Below are positions 35,986 through 45,008 of a stretch of 64,000 nucleotides of DNA, one piece after another. Position 1 is the first letter of the stretch; every line of letters begins with the position of its first letter. Source of the stretch: Taibaiella chishuiensis (lineage in GTDB: Bacteria; Bacteroidota; Bacteroidia; Chitinophagales; Chitinophagaceae); contig NZ_PYGD01000001.1 of NCBI RefSeq assembly GCF_003014535.1, positions 1,178,001-1,242,000 of the forward strand. Reading direction: 5' to 3'. The notes under the pieces are model-generated. The model was not told the origin of the DNA, ran no database searches, and worked only from the letters and a program-made list of their open reading frames with translations. The translations under genes were made by a program, and so were the position numbers.

Positions 35986-37008
35986 TTATTTCATTAAGAA
36001 TGTAAAACGGTTAATGTTTTTCAGCGACATGCCGGTACCGCGTACTACGGCGCGCAGCGGATCGTCGGCTACATGAACCGGCAGTTTGATCTTATGCGAA
36101 ATACGCTTGTCGAGGCCGCGCAGCAGGGCGCCACCGCCGGTCAGGTACAGGCCGCGACGGTAAATGTCGGAAGCCAGTTCGGGTGGGGTGCTTTCCAATG
36201 CTTTAAGAATAGCTTCTTCGATTTTGAAGATGGATTTATCCAGCGCTTCGGCTACTTCCTGGTAGGAAACCTGGATCTGCTTGGGGATACCGGTTACCAG
36301 GTCGCGCCCGTTTACGGCGATGTCGTCGGGTGGGTTATCGAGTTCTTTCAGCGCCGAACCTACGTGGATCTTGATCTGCTCGGCCGTACGTTCGCCGATG
36401 TTGAGGCTGTGGTAGCGGCGCATAGCTTCCATGATGTCGGTGGTGAACTCGTCGCCTGCAATACGGATACTCTGGTCGCATACGATACCGGCCAGCGAGA
36501 TTACCGAGATACCGGTAGTACCGCCGCCTATATCGATAATCATGTTACCGGTAGGTTCTTCTACATCGATACCAATACCCAGCGCTGCGGCCATAGGCTC
36601 GTGGATCATGTATACTTCTTTGGCGCCAGCCTGTTCTGCGCTGTCGCGCACCGCACGTTTCTCTACCTCGGTAATGCTGGATGGAATACAGATAACCATA
36701 CGCCAGCTCGGTGGAAATAAAGGCTTCTTGGGATATACCATTTTGATCATCTCCCGCAGCATGCCTTCCGCCGCGTCGAAGTCCGCAATCACACCGTCTT
36801 TCAGGGGACGTATCGTCTTCAGGTTATCATGGGTTTTTTCATGCATCATCATCGCTTTCTTACCCACCGCCACAATTTTATTTGAGGACCGGTCTTTTGC
36901 TACGATCGACGGTTCATCTACTACTACCTGGTCGTTATGAATGATTAATGTATTGGCTGTGCCAAGATCTATGGCAATTTCCTGTGTTAAAAAATTGAAC
37001 AATCCCAT
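35986..37008 (-). CDS. mreB: rod shape-determining protein MreB
   Basis: 340 residues of actin-like cytoskeletal ATPase. Phosphate-1 is IDLGTANT near 14-21, phosphate-2 is IDIGGGTTGISVIS near 165, and the adenosine motif is LTGGGALLRGLD near 290. An amphipathic start (MGLFNFLTQEIAI) can bind membrane. It polymerises under the inner membrane to guide cell-wall synthesis, so the cells are probably rods. It is first in mreBCD and divergent from the ferredoxin reductase. The intergenic 37009-37323 is AT-rich with no gene. Confidence 0.98.
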   Translation of the reverse strand: MGLFNFLTQEIAIDLGTANTLIIHNDQVVVDEPSIVAKDRSSNKIVAVGKKAMMMHEKTHDNLKTIRPLKDGVIADFDAAEGMLREMIKMVYPKKPLFPPSWRMVICIPSSITEVEKRAVRDSAEQAGAKEVYMIHEPMAAALGIGIDVEEPTGNMIIDIGGGTTGISVISLAGIVCDQSIRIAGDEFTTDIMEAMRRYHSLNIGERTAEQIKIHVGSALKELDNPPDDIAVNGRDLVTGIPKQIQVSYQEVAEALDKSIFKIEEAILKALESTPPELASDIYRRGLYLTGGGALLRGLDKRISHKIKLPVHVADDPLRAVVRGTGMSLKNINRFTFLMK

Positions 37009-37323
37009 TGTCTGTCGGAACTCCGAAAATATTAAAAGAGGTGAAAATATTAGTTGTTGAAAGATAACTGCAAAATTGCAAAAAATAAATGTCTTTATCC
37101 AAGAGTTTTCCTAAAAAAAGTATAATTGTCCAAACAAAACGTACCGTGTCATAGGTCTGTAGTTTATATATGTTATTTCTGTGTTGCCAGGAAGCAGCGC
37201 TGGCCTGACATTTGTCACCGGGATGTAAATATTTTGCCCTGAAAACCAAAAAATCAGGGTTGCTTATATGGTTATAGTACTTATGTAGTAACGATTACTT
37301 AATTTTGCAGCCAAATTCGAAAA

Positions 37324-38334
37324 ATGATACAGACAGATATAGCTATTATAGGCGCTGGTCCCGTGGGTTTGTTTGCAGTGTTCGAGGCAGGATTGCTGAA
37401 GATGCGTTGCCACCTTATCGACTATCTGCCGCAAATCGGCGGGCAGCTTTCCGAGATCTACCCGAAAAAGCCAATCTACGATATTCCCGGTTATCCTTCC
37501 GTACTGGCACAGGAACTGATCGATAATCTTAAAGAGCAGATACAGCCGTTCCATCCCTCCTTTACGCTGGGCGAGCGTATCGAAACCCTGGAGAAAAGAG
37601 GCGAAGCAGACTTCCTGCTCAAAACCAATATGGGTACCGAGATCGAAGCCAAAGCCGTGGTAATTGCCGGCGGATTGGGTTGCTTCGAACCGCGTAAACC
37701 TGCAGTAGAAGGCCTGGACGAATTCGAAAACGGTAAAGGCGTAAACTACATGATCCTCGAGCCCGAGCATTTCCGCAACAAACGCATGGTACTGGCCGGC
37801 GGCGGTGATAGTGCACTCGACTGGACCATTCACCTGGCCAATATCGCAGAGCGCGTAACCCTCGTACACCGCAGCGAAAGCTTCCGTGGTGCGCCCGATT
37901 CCGTAAACAAAGTAATGCAGCTTGCCGAAGAAGGAAAGATCGACCTGATCCTGAATACCAACCTGACACAGGTACATGGCAACGGGCACCTGCACAGCGT
38001 ATCCATGCAGGACGCCAAAACCAAGGAAGAACAGACCATCGAAACCGATTACCTGATCCCGCTGTTCGGCCTTAGCCCCAAGCTCGGCCCTATCGAAGGC
38101 TGGAACCTGAACATCGATAAGAACGCGATCGAAGTAAATACGGAAGATTACTCGACCAATATCCAGGGTATATGGGCCATTGGCGATATCAATACTTATA
38201 AAAACAAGCTGAAGCTTATCCTGTGCGGCTTCCACGAAGCAGCGCTGATGAGCCATAGCGTTTATAAATACATTAACCCGGGTGTGAAATACACGATGAA
38301 GTATACTACCGTAAACGGTATCGCTGAATTCTAA
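37324..38334 (+). CDS. ferredoxin-NADP reductase (thioredoxin-reductase-like type)
   Basis: 336 residues. The FAD-binding motif is IIGAGPVGLF near 8-17, the NAD(P)-binding motif is LAGGGDSALDW near 158, and a second FAD motif is GIWAIGDI near 281. There is no CxxC disulfide, which separates it from thioredoxin reductase and fits the YumC-type ferredoxin/flavodoxin-NADP reductases. A 2Fe-2S ferredoxin gene lies downstream, which supports the role. A TAATTTTG -7-like box at 37300-37307 precedes the ATG by 16 nt. Confidence 0.92.
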   Translation: MIQTDIAIIGAGPVGLFAVFEAGLLKMRCHLIDYLPQIGGQLSEIYPKKPIYDIPGYPSVLAQELIDNLKEQIQPFHPSFTLGERIETLEKRGEADFLLKTNMGTEIEAKAVVIAGGLGCFEPRKPAVEGLDEFENGKGVNYMILEPEHFRNKRMVLAGGGDSALDWTIHLANIAERVTLVHRSESFRGAPDSVNKVMQLAEEGKIDLILNTNLTQVHGNGHLHSVSMQDAKTKEEQTIETDYLIPLFGLSPKLGPIEGWNLNIDKNAIEVNTEDYSTNIQGIWAIGDINTYKNKLKLILCGFHEAALMSHSVYKYINPGVKYTMKYTTVNGIAEF

Positions 38335-38354
38335 TCCCGGTTGCAAAAGCCTGT

Positions 38355-38387
38355 AAAGCCCGTCGCTACTACAGCGACGGGCTTTTT
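38355..38387 (+). terminator. intrinsic terminator of the ferredoxin-NADP reductase gene
   Basis: AAAGCCCGTCGCT / AGCGACGGGCTTT with a five-base loop and TTTTT. It separates the reductase from the ferredoxin gene, which must have its own promoter. Confidence 0.93.
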
Positions 38388-38519
38388 GCTGGTGCAGGCC
38401 ATAGCGAATAAGCAAGGCGGTATGGCTCCCCGCAGGCTTGACGCGGAACATAAAATTGCATAGCTTTGCAGACCGGTATGCGCATTGCAAACCCGGCATT
38501 CCTAATCTTAATATTTTTT

Positions 38520-38849
38520 ATGGAAGATAACCTGATAACCGTCTATGTACAAGACAGGAACGGCAACGAAAACGCGCTGGAAGCCCCTACAGACATGAGC
38601 CTTAGCCTTATGGAACTGCTGGTGGCCAACGAGTATGATGTGCTGGCTACCTGTGGTGGTATGGCCCTCTGCGCTACCTGCTGCGTAGATGTGCTGGAAG
38701 GGGAGGAGCACCTGAGCGAAATGAGCGATGATGAATATGCCATGCTCGATACCCTGCCCGACCTGCTGCCCAATTCGCGGCTGGCCTGCCAGCTGAAGCT
38801 GAGCCAACAGATGAACCATCTTAAAGTAAAACTGCACGGCGAAGGCTAG
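38520..38849 (+). CDS. adrenodoxin-type 2Fe-2S ferredoxin
   Basis: 109 residues from the ATG at 38520 (MEDNLITVYVQDRNGN); an in-frame extension to 38466 adds an implausible hydrophobic leader. Cluster ligands are C45, C51, C54 and C90 (C-x5-C-x2-C-x35-C), within ATCGGMALCATCCVDVLEG and SRLACQL. The extra Cys55 next to C54 is notable. The acidic middle (EEHLSEMSDDEYAML) resembles the ferredoxin/reductase interaction face of the adrenodoxin class. It is probably a partner of the upstream FAD reductase. Confidence 0.93.
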   Translation: MEDNLITVYVQDRNGNENALEAPTDMSLSLMELLVANEYDVLATCGGMALCATCCVDVLEGEEHLSEMSDDEYAMLDTLPDLLPNSRLACQLKLSQQMNHLKVKLHGEG

Positions 38850-38866
38850 GTAAGTTTGTATACAAG

Positions 38867-38908
38867 AAACAATAACGGCCACAAGCTTTGTGGCCGTTAT
38901 TGTTTTTA
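38867..38908. terminator. bidirectional terminator between ferredoxin and helicase genes
   Basis: AACAATAACGGCCACAA with its exact complement forms a long stem with a GC loop. T/A runs flank both sides, so it serves the ferredoxin gene (+) and the convergent helicase gene (-), whose stop codon it overlaps. Confidence 0.92.
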
Positions 38909-41900
38909 TAAACGATCGTCGTTGCTTACCGGTTTTACCAGTTCATGGGTCTTTACAAACTTGCACCAGGCGCAATCAGGCTCGTTACAACCCCGATCAA
39001 ATTCCTGGTTCCTGATGCGTTTATCGGCTTCTTTGATCTGCTCGGTTACCGTAAGCAGGTCGGCCGGGGTAATGGGCACAAAATACCGTACAAAATCGCC
39101 TGCATCATTCTTTTCGATATAATCAAACAGCCCGGCTTTCATATGCCAGTGCTGCGCCTGTGCATAAGGGTTATTGTCGAGCAGCAGCCGGTAAAATACC
39201 ATTTGCCGCCAATAGTCGCCGCCATTGGGATGGCTTTCGCTGGGGGGTAATAATTCCTTCTTTTTACTGTACTCCGGGTTGCCCGTTTTATAGTCGACCA
39301 CGGTACACTCATTGCCTTCAAATTCGATCTTATCCAGCTTGCCTTTTACCGGTACGCCGGCTACTTCCATATTGCCAAGCATGCGTTCTATAACTACTAC
39401 TTTATTGAAGTCGCGGATGTAATGGTCGTAGTACTCGGTAAGGATCTTGGCGCCTAGTTCCTTGCGGCGTTTATACTGGATCTCGGTAAAGGCATCTTCA
39501 TGACGCCAGAGCATTTTTTCAAAGTCCTGGATCATTTCCTCTTTACCCGGGAATTGCTTCTCCGGGGCATCGATCATTTTTTTGAAAAGCTTTTCGAGGG
39601 CATAGTGTATGGCAGTACCAAAGGCCATTGCATCGTTCTTGGCCACAGGCACCTGTAGTATGGTCTCGTAATAGAAGGCTATCGGGCATTTCAGGTATTT
39701 GTTCAGGGCCGAGGCGCTCATGACGAAACGTTCCAGCCTGCTTTCCAGCAATTCTTTTTTAGCGAGCGCTATCTGTACCGGTGGTACCGGTACAAAGGCC
39801 CAGTGCAGGTAATCCATTACCTGTTCTGTAGACACATAAGACAGGGCCTGTTCGGCAGCCTGTTTTTCGGTCTCGCCGAGTTCGTCTACAAATTGCGAAG
39901 CCTCAAGATCCTTGCCGGCATTGTCTTTGAGCGCATAAGAGAGCTGCAGGTATTTTTTTGCACGGGTAAGCGCTACGAAAAATACGCGGCGCATTACCTC
40001 TTCTGTCGCGCTGTGCTCTTCCGAATCGCCGGTTTGGGTAAGGGTGTCGGGTAGCTGGAAGCCACGGCTGGCGCCACGTTTCTTCTCCCAGAAGTTTTTG
40101 GTAAGCCCGATCAGGAACACGTATTCGAACTCGTGTCCCTTAGCGCTGAACGCGGTATAAAAGCGTACGCCGTTTTCCTGCCGTACTACTTTCTGCACGG
40201 GTACGGTAAGGCCTTCGATCTGCATATCGTCGATAATACGCAGGAAGCCTGAAATCGTGATCCGGGGCTGGCGGGCGCATTCTTCCTTGGCAAAATTGAA
40301 AAAGGTATGCAGCACCTGCATCTCCCATACCTGGTTATCGCCCTTCAGGATGTTAGCCATCAGGCCGGTATCGTAAAGGATCTTTTCGAGCAGCATCGGT
40401 ATCGTCAGGTTGCGGGCCTGGTGTATCCATTCCTCGATAGCCATACCAATGCGGATCAGTGCCGGCGAGGATTCCAGGTCCATAGCCATCAGGTGCAGGC
40501 TGTCGAGCAGGAGGAACCGCCAGTATTTATGTTTGGTATCTTTCTCCTGTTTGTGAAGGCTCAGGTGGGCCAGGTCTACCGGCGATATGCCCAGTTGCGG
40601 TACATGCAGCAGCTCAAACAGGTACATCTCGCCGCTGAAGGGTTTCTTCTGTTCGGCTTCGATATACTTCAGCATATGGATCAGCTGCTGGATCATGGGC
40701 AGGTCCAGCACGTTTACCGGGCGTTTTACCCAGTAGGGTATACCCTTGCGCTCCATCAGGTCTATAATGTTATTGGCCTGTTTGTGCTGCGAATAGAGGA
40801 TGGCCACATTGCTGAGGTCCACGCCCTGCTGCTGCAGCGTTTCGATCTGTTGTACGATGTCCGCTTCTTCGTGCAGGATGTTGTGATAGGCCTTCAGCAC
40901 GGGTTTCACCGGTTGATCCGCTACAAAGCGCGGGTGTGCCGACCGTATGTTTTTATCCAGCGCCAGTTCCTGCAGTTTTACGATAAGCCGTTCCTGGTTA
41001 TGGTTGATCAGCAGGGTTGCCTTATCAAGTATCTCCTGGCTGGAGCGGTAATTTTCTTTGAGCACGATCACCTTAATGTCGGGCTGGTAGCGGTTATAGA
41101 AGTCTACAATGTTTTTAAGCCTTGCACCCTGGAACTCGAATATACTCTGGTCGTCATCGCCTACGATAAATATATTGGGACTGTTCCAGAAGTCCATCAG
41201 CAGGGTAAGCAGCTCGCTCTGGGAGCCGCTTGTATCCTGGAACTCATCGACCAGCACATATTGAAAACGCTCCTGGTAGTTACGCAGGAAGTCTTCATTT
41301 TCCTTAAAGGCCTGGAGCACCCAAAGGATCATATCGCTGAAGTCGTAACGGCCCAGGGCCTGCATGCGTGCCTGGTATATGGGGAAGAGTCTGGCGGCGG
41401 CCAGCGTACGCTCCATGCGTGCCGTTTCTTTGTCTATATCCTTCTGTTTTACATCGCCCGCTTTAATGCCCTGCTTGGCATTGGCCCGTTTATAGATAAA
41501 GGCTTCCCGGTTGGGCAGGTCGGCCAGGTAGGCTGTAACCGCCTGTTCCACTTCGGCAGGTTGCCAGTCTTCGGTCTTCATCAGGTCGAAAAGACTGTGC
41601 AGGTTCTGGGCATCGTAATAGATATTGCCTTTAAGCCTGCGCAGGATATTGCCTTCCGGCAAGGCCTCCAGGATACCATGCAGGATCTCGGTGCGTTCCA
41701 GGTCGCTTACGGGTTGCAGGTCGCGAAGGCCGAAGTATTCGGCATTGCTTTGGATCAGGCTGTTGCAAAAAGCATGGAAGGTGAAGATGTGCACGCGGTG
41801 GGCATCTTCGCCTATAATCTGGAGCAGGCGCTTGCGCATGGCTACGCTGCCCTCGTCGGTATAGGTAAGACAAAGGATCTCGTAGGGTTGTACCTGGGCT

Positions 41901-42064
41901 TCGCTGCGCAACAGGTTGGCGATACGCATCGAGAGGATCTCGGTCTTACCGGTACCCGGTCCTGCAATAACCATCACCGGTCCTTCTGTTGTATCCACTG
42001 CTAATCTCTGCTTTTCGTTCAGCTTCTGGTAGCGGTCCAGGAAGAGGCGTTCATTTTTGATCAT
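38906..42064 (-). CDS. UvrD/RecB-type ATP-dependent helicase with PD-(D/E)XK nuclease domain
   Basis: 1052 residues. The superfamily-1A motor has Walker A GPGTGKTE (35-42), Walker B VLVDEFQDTSGSQSE and the GDDDQSIFEFQGA motif, then KENYRSSQEILD and VFFVALTRAKKYLQLSYA. The C-terminal third is a PDDEXK_1/Cas4-RecB-like nuclease: SASALNKYLKCPIAFYYE, GTAIHYALEK, GKLDKIEF and VVDYKTG at about 920. It ends with CNEPDCAWCKF. The CxxxxC-type cysteines with Cys near residue 795 could hold an Fe-S cluster as in AddB. It is likely a DNA-end-processing repair enzyme. A partner subunit is not adjacent. Confidence 0.93.
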   Translation of the reverse strand: MIKNERLFLDRYQKLNEKQRLAVDTTEGPVMVIAGPGTGKTEILSMRIANLLRSEAQVQPYEILCLTYTDEGSVAMRKRLLQIIGEDAHRVHIFTFHAFCNSLIQSNAEYFGLRDLQPVSDLERTEILHGILEALPEGNILRRLKGNIYYDAQNLHSLFDLMKTEDWQPAEVEQAVTAYLADLPNREAFIYKRANAKQGIKAGDVKQKDIDKETARMERTLAAARLFPIYQARMQALGRYDFSDMILWVLQAFKENEDFLRNYQERFQYVLVDEFQDTSGSQSELLTLLMDFWNSPNIFIVGDDDQSIFEFQGARLKNIVDFYNRYQPDIKVIVLKENYRSSQEILDKATLLINHNQERLIVKLQELALDKNIRSAHPRFVADQPVKPVLKAYHNILHEEADIVQQIETLQQQGVDLSNVAILYSQHKQANNIIDLMERKGIPYWVKRPVNVLDLPMIQQLIHMLKYIEAEQKKPFSGEMYLFELLHVPQLGISPVDLAHLSLHKQEKDTKHKYWRFLLLDSLHLMAMDLESSPALIRIGMAIEEWIHQARNLTIPMLLEKILYDTGLMANILKGDNQVWEMQVLHTFFNFAKEECARQPRITISGFLRIIDDMQIEGLTVPVQKVVRQENGVRFYTAFSAKGHEFEYVFLIGLTKNFWEKKRGASRGFQLPDTLTQTGDSEEHSATEEVMRRVFFVALTRAKKYLQLSYALKDNAGKDLEASQFVDELGETEKQAAEQALSYVSTEQVMDYLHWAFVPVPPVQIALAKKELLESRLERFVMSASALNKYLKCPIAFYYETILQVPVAKNDAMAFGTAIHYALEKLFKKMIDAPEKQFPGKEEMIQDFEKMLWRHEDAFTEIQYKRRKELGAKILTEYYDHYIRDFNKVVVIERMLGNMEVAGVPVKGKLDKIEFEGNECTVVDYKTGNPEYSKKKELLPPSESHPNGGDYWRQMVFYRLLLDNNPYAQAQHWHMKAGLFDYIEKNDAGDFVRYFVPITPADLLTVTEQIKEADKRIRNQEFDRGCNEPDCAWCKFVKTHELVKPVSNDDRL

Positions 42065-42166
42065 TGCTGTCTTTGCTTTCGTAGCGCAAAGGTAACATTC
42101 TGCGGGTCCAAAATAAAGGCATGTTCCTGTGCTGGCGCCGGGTAGGATTTGATGTGCTGCATACGC

Positions 42167-42194
42167 AAAAAAACGCCCGGCATCAGGCCGGGCG
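42167..42194 (-). terminator. intrinsic terminator of the BON/SH3 protein gene
   Basis: Leftward hairpin CGCCCGGC / GCCGGGCG with a five-base loop and seven T, 30 nt past the stop. Confidence 0.93.
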
Positions 42195-42223
42195 CGGGGG
42201 TAAATATCGGTATGGTATTACGC

Positions 42224-42643
42224 TTAGAGGGCAGTAAGGTATTCCGCAGAGGAATAGCCTTCCACGCCGTCATTGGTGCGGATCAGGAACCAGGCGTCGT
42301 TGTATTTGCTCAGCAGGGTTACTACGGAGTCGTGGCCCGCTTTGCCCAGGATAGGCTGGTCGGTACCGGGTCCTTTACGGATGTTGAGGTTAGAGCTCTG
42401 GGTAGTTACCTTCAGCTGTGTTGCAGCGGCAGCAGGCGATACATTGATGTTCATAACCACATCGCCGCTCCGGAAGTCCGGGTCGATTTTGTCGTATACG
42501 TTCCACAATTTATCTTTTACTTCTCCGCTTGGAACTTCTCCGTCGATGTACAGCACATTATCCTGCTCGCGTACCTGCAGGTTAGTAGCTCCGCTTGCAT
42601 TGGCTGTATTGATCAGCTCTGCATATTTATCTTGTAAAGCCAT
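42224..42643 (-). CDS. cytoplasmic BON-like plus SH3b domain protein
   Basis: 139 residues with no signal peptide. The N-terminal 1-66 resemble a BON domain (LQVREQDNVLYIDGEVPSGE, KDKLWNVYDKIDP). The C-terminal 78-139 is a bacterial SH3 domain (NLNIRKGPGTDQPILGKAGH, YNDAWFLIRTNDGVEGYSSA). The layout recalls E. coli Kbp (YgaU), which has BON plus LysM and binds potassium. The ligand here is unknown. It lies 36 nt after a BON lipoprotein gene and is probably co-transcribed with it. Confidence 0.85.
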   Translation of the reverse strand: MALQDKYAELINTANASGATNLQVREQDNVLYIDGEVPSGEVKDKLWNVYDKIDPDFRSGDVVMNINVSPAAAATQLKVTTQSSNLNIRKGPGTDQPILGKAGHDSVVTLLSKYNDAWFLIRTNDGVEGYSSAEYLTAL

Positions 42644-42679
42644 TGGATTTGTTTTTTGAAGTGAATAAAAAGCCGGCGC

Positions 42680-43165
42680 TTATTTTACGGTAAGTTTATT
42701 GTCTACTTTTTTAGGCTTGATGCTGTTCATGGCTTGCATCAGTTTGGGCAGGTCCGCTTTCTTGATCTCGCCGGTAAGGGTAACCACGCCATCTTTCACG
42801 GCAACGGTTACGCCGTTGTATTCTTTTGCAGCAGCAGCTGCGGCAGTGGCCAATGCCTCGTCGGGGTTAATTTCTACCGGTGCGGGCATCGGTGGTGGCG
42901 GCGGTGTGGTCGTATTGTTCACTACAGACTTAACGCCTTCTACGCCTTTTGCAGCCGTTTCCATGGCGGCTTTGGTGGCATCATCCGATATGGGGCCGCT
43001 CAGGGTGGCTACCCCATCCTTTACTTCTACCGTTACACCGGGAGCCAGTGCTTCGATCTTAGCCTTGGCTGCGGCATCTTTTTTTTCCTGGGAATTACAA
43101 GAGGCCATGCCCATTGCCATGCCGGTAACGAGCGTAAGCGCCAATGCGGTGTGCTTTAAATTCAT
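42680..43165 (-). CDS. BON domain lipoprotein (two BON domains)
   Basis: 161 residues from the ATG at 43165; a longer in-frame extension to 43225 adds non-signal residues. The lipobox GMASC puts the lipid on Cys23. Two BON-like domains share a pattern: LAPGVTVEVKDGVATLSGPI near 40 and YNGVTVAVKDGVVTLTGEIK near 117. They are separated by a Pro-rich linker, TTTPPPPPMPAPVE. BON domains bind phospholipid or surfaces. E. coli relatives such as OsmY and DolP respond to envelope stress. It is the first gene of a two-gene unit with the BON/SH3 protein. Confidence 0.9.
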   Translation of the reverse strand: MNLKHTALALTLVTGMAMGMASCNSQEKKDAAAKAKIEALAPGVTVEVKDGVATLSGPISDDATKAAMETAAKGVEGVKSVVNNTTTPPPPPMPAPVEINPDEALATAAAAAAKEYNGVTVAVKDGVVTLTGEIKKADLPKLMQAMNSIKPKKVDNKLTVK

Positions 43166-43294
43166 AATTGTGTGTTTTGAATTGTTAGAAAGATAATCGC
43201 GTAAAAAAGGAAATACAATGTACACAATTGTTTATATCAAAACACATGCCAATCAAAAGATTAACGTTAAATTCTTATATTTCTTAAAAGACAT

Positions 43295-43330
43295 AAAAAA
43301 AGCCAGCCCGGGATGAACGGGATGGCTTTT
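43295..43330 (-). terminator. terminator of the bacilliredoxin gene
   Basis: Read leftward, AAAGCCA pairs with TGGCTTT, and inner arms CCCG/CGGG pair around a small loop. A run of seven T follows. Confidence 0.75.
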
Positions 43331-43348
43331 CAAAAAAATGTGTGCTGG

Positions 43349-43762
43349 TTAGCAGTATTGCTCGTAAGCCTGTTGCAGGTTAGCGGCGATCATGGCAGCA
43401 GAGCGGCCTTCGATCATGTGACGCTCGATCATATGCACCAGCTGTCCGTCTTTAAAGAGGGCAATAGCCGGGGAAGAAGGCGGGTAAGGCAGCAGGTAAG
43501 TGCGGGCCTGTTTTACCGCATCCAGGTCGAAACCGGCAAAAGAAGTTACGGTACGGCTGGGTTTTTTACCTTCTGTCTGCAGGGATTGCAGTACACCCGG
43601 ACGGGCAGTACCGGCGCTGCAGCCACATACGGAATTAATAACCAGCAGGGTAGTACCTTCCTGGGGTATAGTATTGTCGACTTGTTCGGGCGTTAAAAGT
43701 TCCTGGAAACCATGCTCTGTCAGCTGGTTTTTCATGGGGATCACTAATTCGGCAGGATACAT
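43349..43762 (-). CDS. BrxA/BrxB family bacilliredoxin
   Basis: 137 residues with the thioredoxin-like CGC motif (C46-G-C48, INSVCGCSAGTARPGV) that defines bacilliredoxins. Conserved YPAELVIPMK and IERHMIEGRSAAMIA segments are present. In Firmicutes these remove bacillithiol from S-bacillithiolated proteins. Some Bacteroidota also make bacillithiol. No bsh genes are in the window, so the cognate thiol is an inference. It is cytoplasmic and monocistronic. Confidence 0.95.
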   Translation of the reverse strand: MYPAELVIPMKNQLTEHGFQELLTPEQVDNTIPQEGTTLLVINSVCGCSAGTARPGVLQSLQTEGKKPSRTVTSFAGFDLDAVKQARTYLLPYPPSSPAIALFKDGQLVHMIERHMIEGRSAAMIAANLQQAYEQYC

Positions 43763-43913
43763 GATATTTATATTTTTGTGAAATTATTAGAGCACAAAAT
43801 TAAGTCATTTCGGGCGGTTAACACAGCGCAAAGGTTCAGCTTTTTCTATAGCAGGATAAGATTTTTGTGCCGCGTTGCCTAAGTTTGCAGTCCATAGCGC
43901 TAAAACCTGCTTT

Positions 43914-44930
43914 ATGCCTCACTTACACCCCCTTACACCGCAAGTTTTGAAAAACCTGCTCGCCCTCCGCGAAGGCGAAACTAAATTTGGATCCTGCATT
44001 GGCCTTGCATCCGGCGATAACTGGCTGCAACAGCCCGAATTCCGCGATGCCACTTTCGTACTGCTGGGCCTGCCGGAGGATATCGGGGTGCGGGCCAATG
44101 GTGGTATAGGCGGCGCGCATACCGCGTGGCCGGCCTTTCTGAAGAGTTTGCTCAATATCCAGGAAACAGAGGTATTGAGCGGCAGGGATTTTTTCCTGCT
44201 GGGGCAACTCGACTTTACTGATTGGCTGAACGCCTGCGTCGATGCAGGTACCGAAACCCTGAGGAAATATACCGCAGGTATCGACGAACTGGTCTACCCG
44301 CTGATCCGCGATATCGTAGCCGCCGGGAAAATACCCGTGGTTATAGGCGGTGGGCACAATAATGCTTACCCGCTTTTAAAAGGATTGTCCCTGGCAAAAG
44401 GGATGACGGTTAATGTACTCAACCTCGACGCTCATTCCGACTTTCGCGTAGCCGAAGGACGGCACAGCGGCAATGGTTTCCGGTATGCCTACCAGGACGC
44501 TTACCTGAAACGCTATGCCATGCTGGGACTGCACGAGCCCTATAACAGCAAAGGGATCGTAGCCGAACTACAGGCCAACGACGACCTGCTGCCGGTATTC
44601 TGGGAAGATATTTTCCTGCGGGAAAAAGAAGCCTGGCCGGCGGCCCTGCAACGTTGCCTGGATCATGTAAGCGGCGCTGCATTCGGCGTAGAGCTCGATG
44701 TGGATTGTATCGAAAATGTACTGAGCAGTGCGGCCACACCTGTGGGTATTACCGTACAACATGCCCTGCAATACCTGTACCGTTGCGGCTGCTCGCCGCA
44801 TGCGGCCTACCTGCACTTGCCCGAGGGCGTAAGCCTCCGTGCCGACGGCCTTTCCGATCCTTTTACCGGTAAGTTGCTGAGCTACCTGGTGCAGGCCTTC
44901 GCCAAGGGGGTACTGGATAGGAGGCTTTAG
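43914..44930 (+). CDS. formimidoylglutamase-like arginase family protein
   Basis: 338 residues from the ATG at 43914; a TTG 39 nt upstream adds 13 residues but lies before a TAAGTTTG box (43880-43887). Mn-binding motifs are VIGGGHNNAYPLL near 143, NLDAHSDFRVAEG near 171 and GVELDVDCIENV near 260. GGGHN instead of arginase GGDHS fits Bacteroidota formimidoylglutamases, which give glutamate and formamide in histidine breakdown. There is no histidase or imidazolonepropionase gene nearby, so another ureohydrolase role is possible. Confidence 0.85.
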   Translation: MPHLHPLTPQVLKNLLALREGETKFGSCIGLASGDNWLQQPEFRDATFVLLGLPEDIGVRANGGIGGAHTAWPAFLKSLLNIQETEVLSGRDFFLLGQLDFTDWLNACVDAGTETLRKYTAGIDELVYPLIRDIVAAGKIPVVIGGGHNNAYPLLKGLSLAKGMTVNVLNLDAHSDFRVAEGRHSGNGFRYAYQDAYLKRYAMLGLHEPYNSKGIVAELQANDDLLPVFWEDIFLREKEAWPAALQRCLDHVSGAAFGVELDVDCIENVLSSAATPVGITVQHALQYLYRCGCSPHAAYLHLPEGVSLRADGLSDPFTGKLLSYLVQAFAKGVLDRRL

Positions 44931-44936
44931 GTATTA

Positions 44937-44999
44937 GATATGAGATATGAGATATGAGATATGAGATATGAGATATGAGATATGAGATATGAGATATGA
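44937..44999 (+). repeat. heptamer tandem repeat (GATATGA)x9
   Basis: Nine exact head-to-tail copies of GATATGA begin 7 nt after the formimidoylglutamase stop. It is the longest simple array in the window. On the opposite strand the unit reads TCATATC, and the array again lies on the same side of dispersed-repeat cores as the heptamer array at 27964. Confidence 0.97.
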
Positions 45000-45008
45000 G
45001 AGGGAGTA

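Noticed and set aside
38466-38519. N-terminal extension of the ferredoxin to 38466
   Set aside because: It adds a hydrophobic leader unlike adrenodoxin-type ferredoxins. ATG at 38520 starts right at the family N-terminus.
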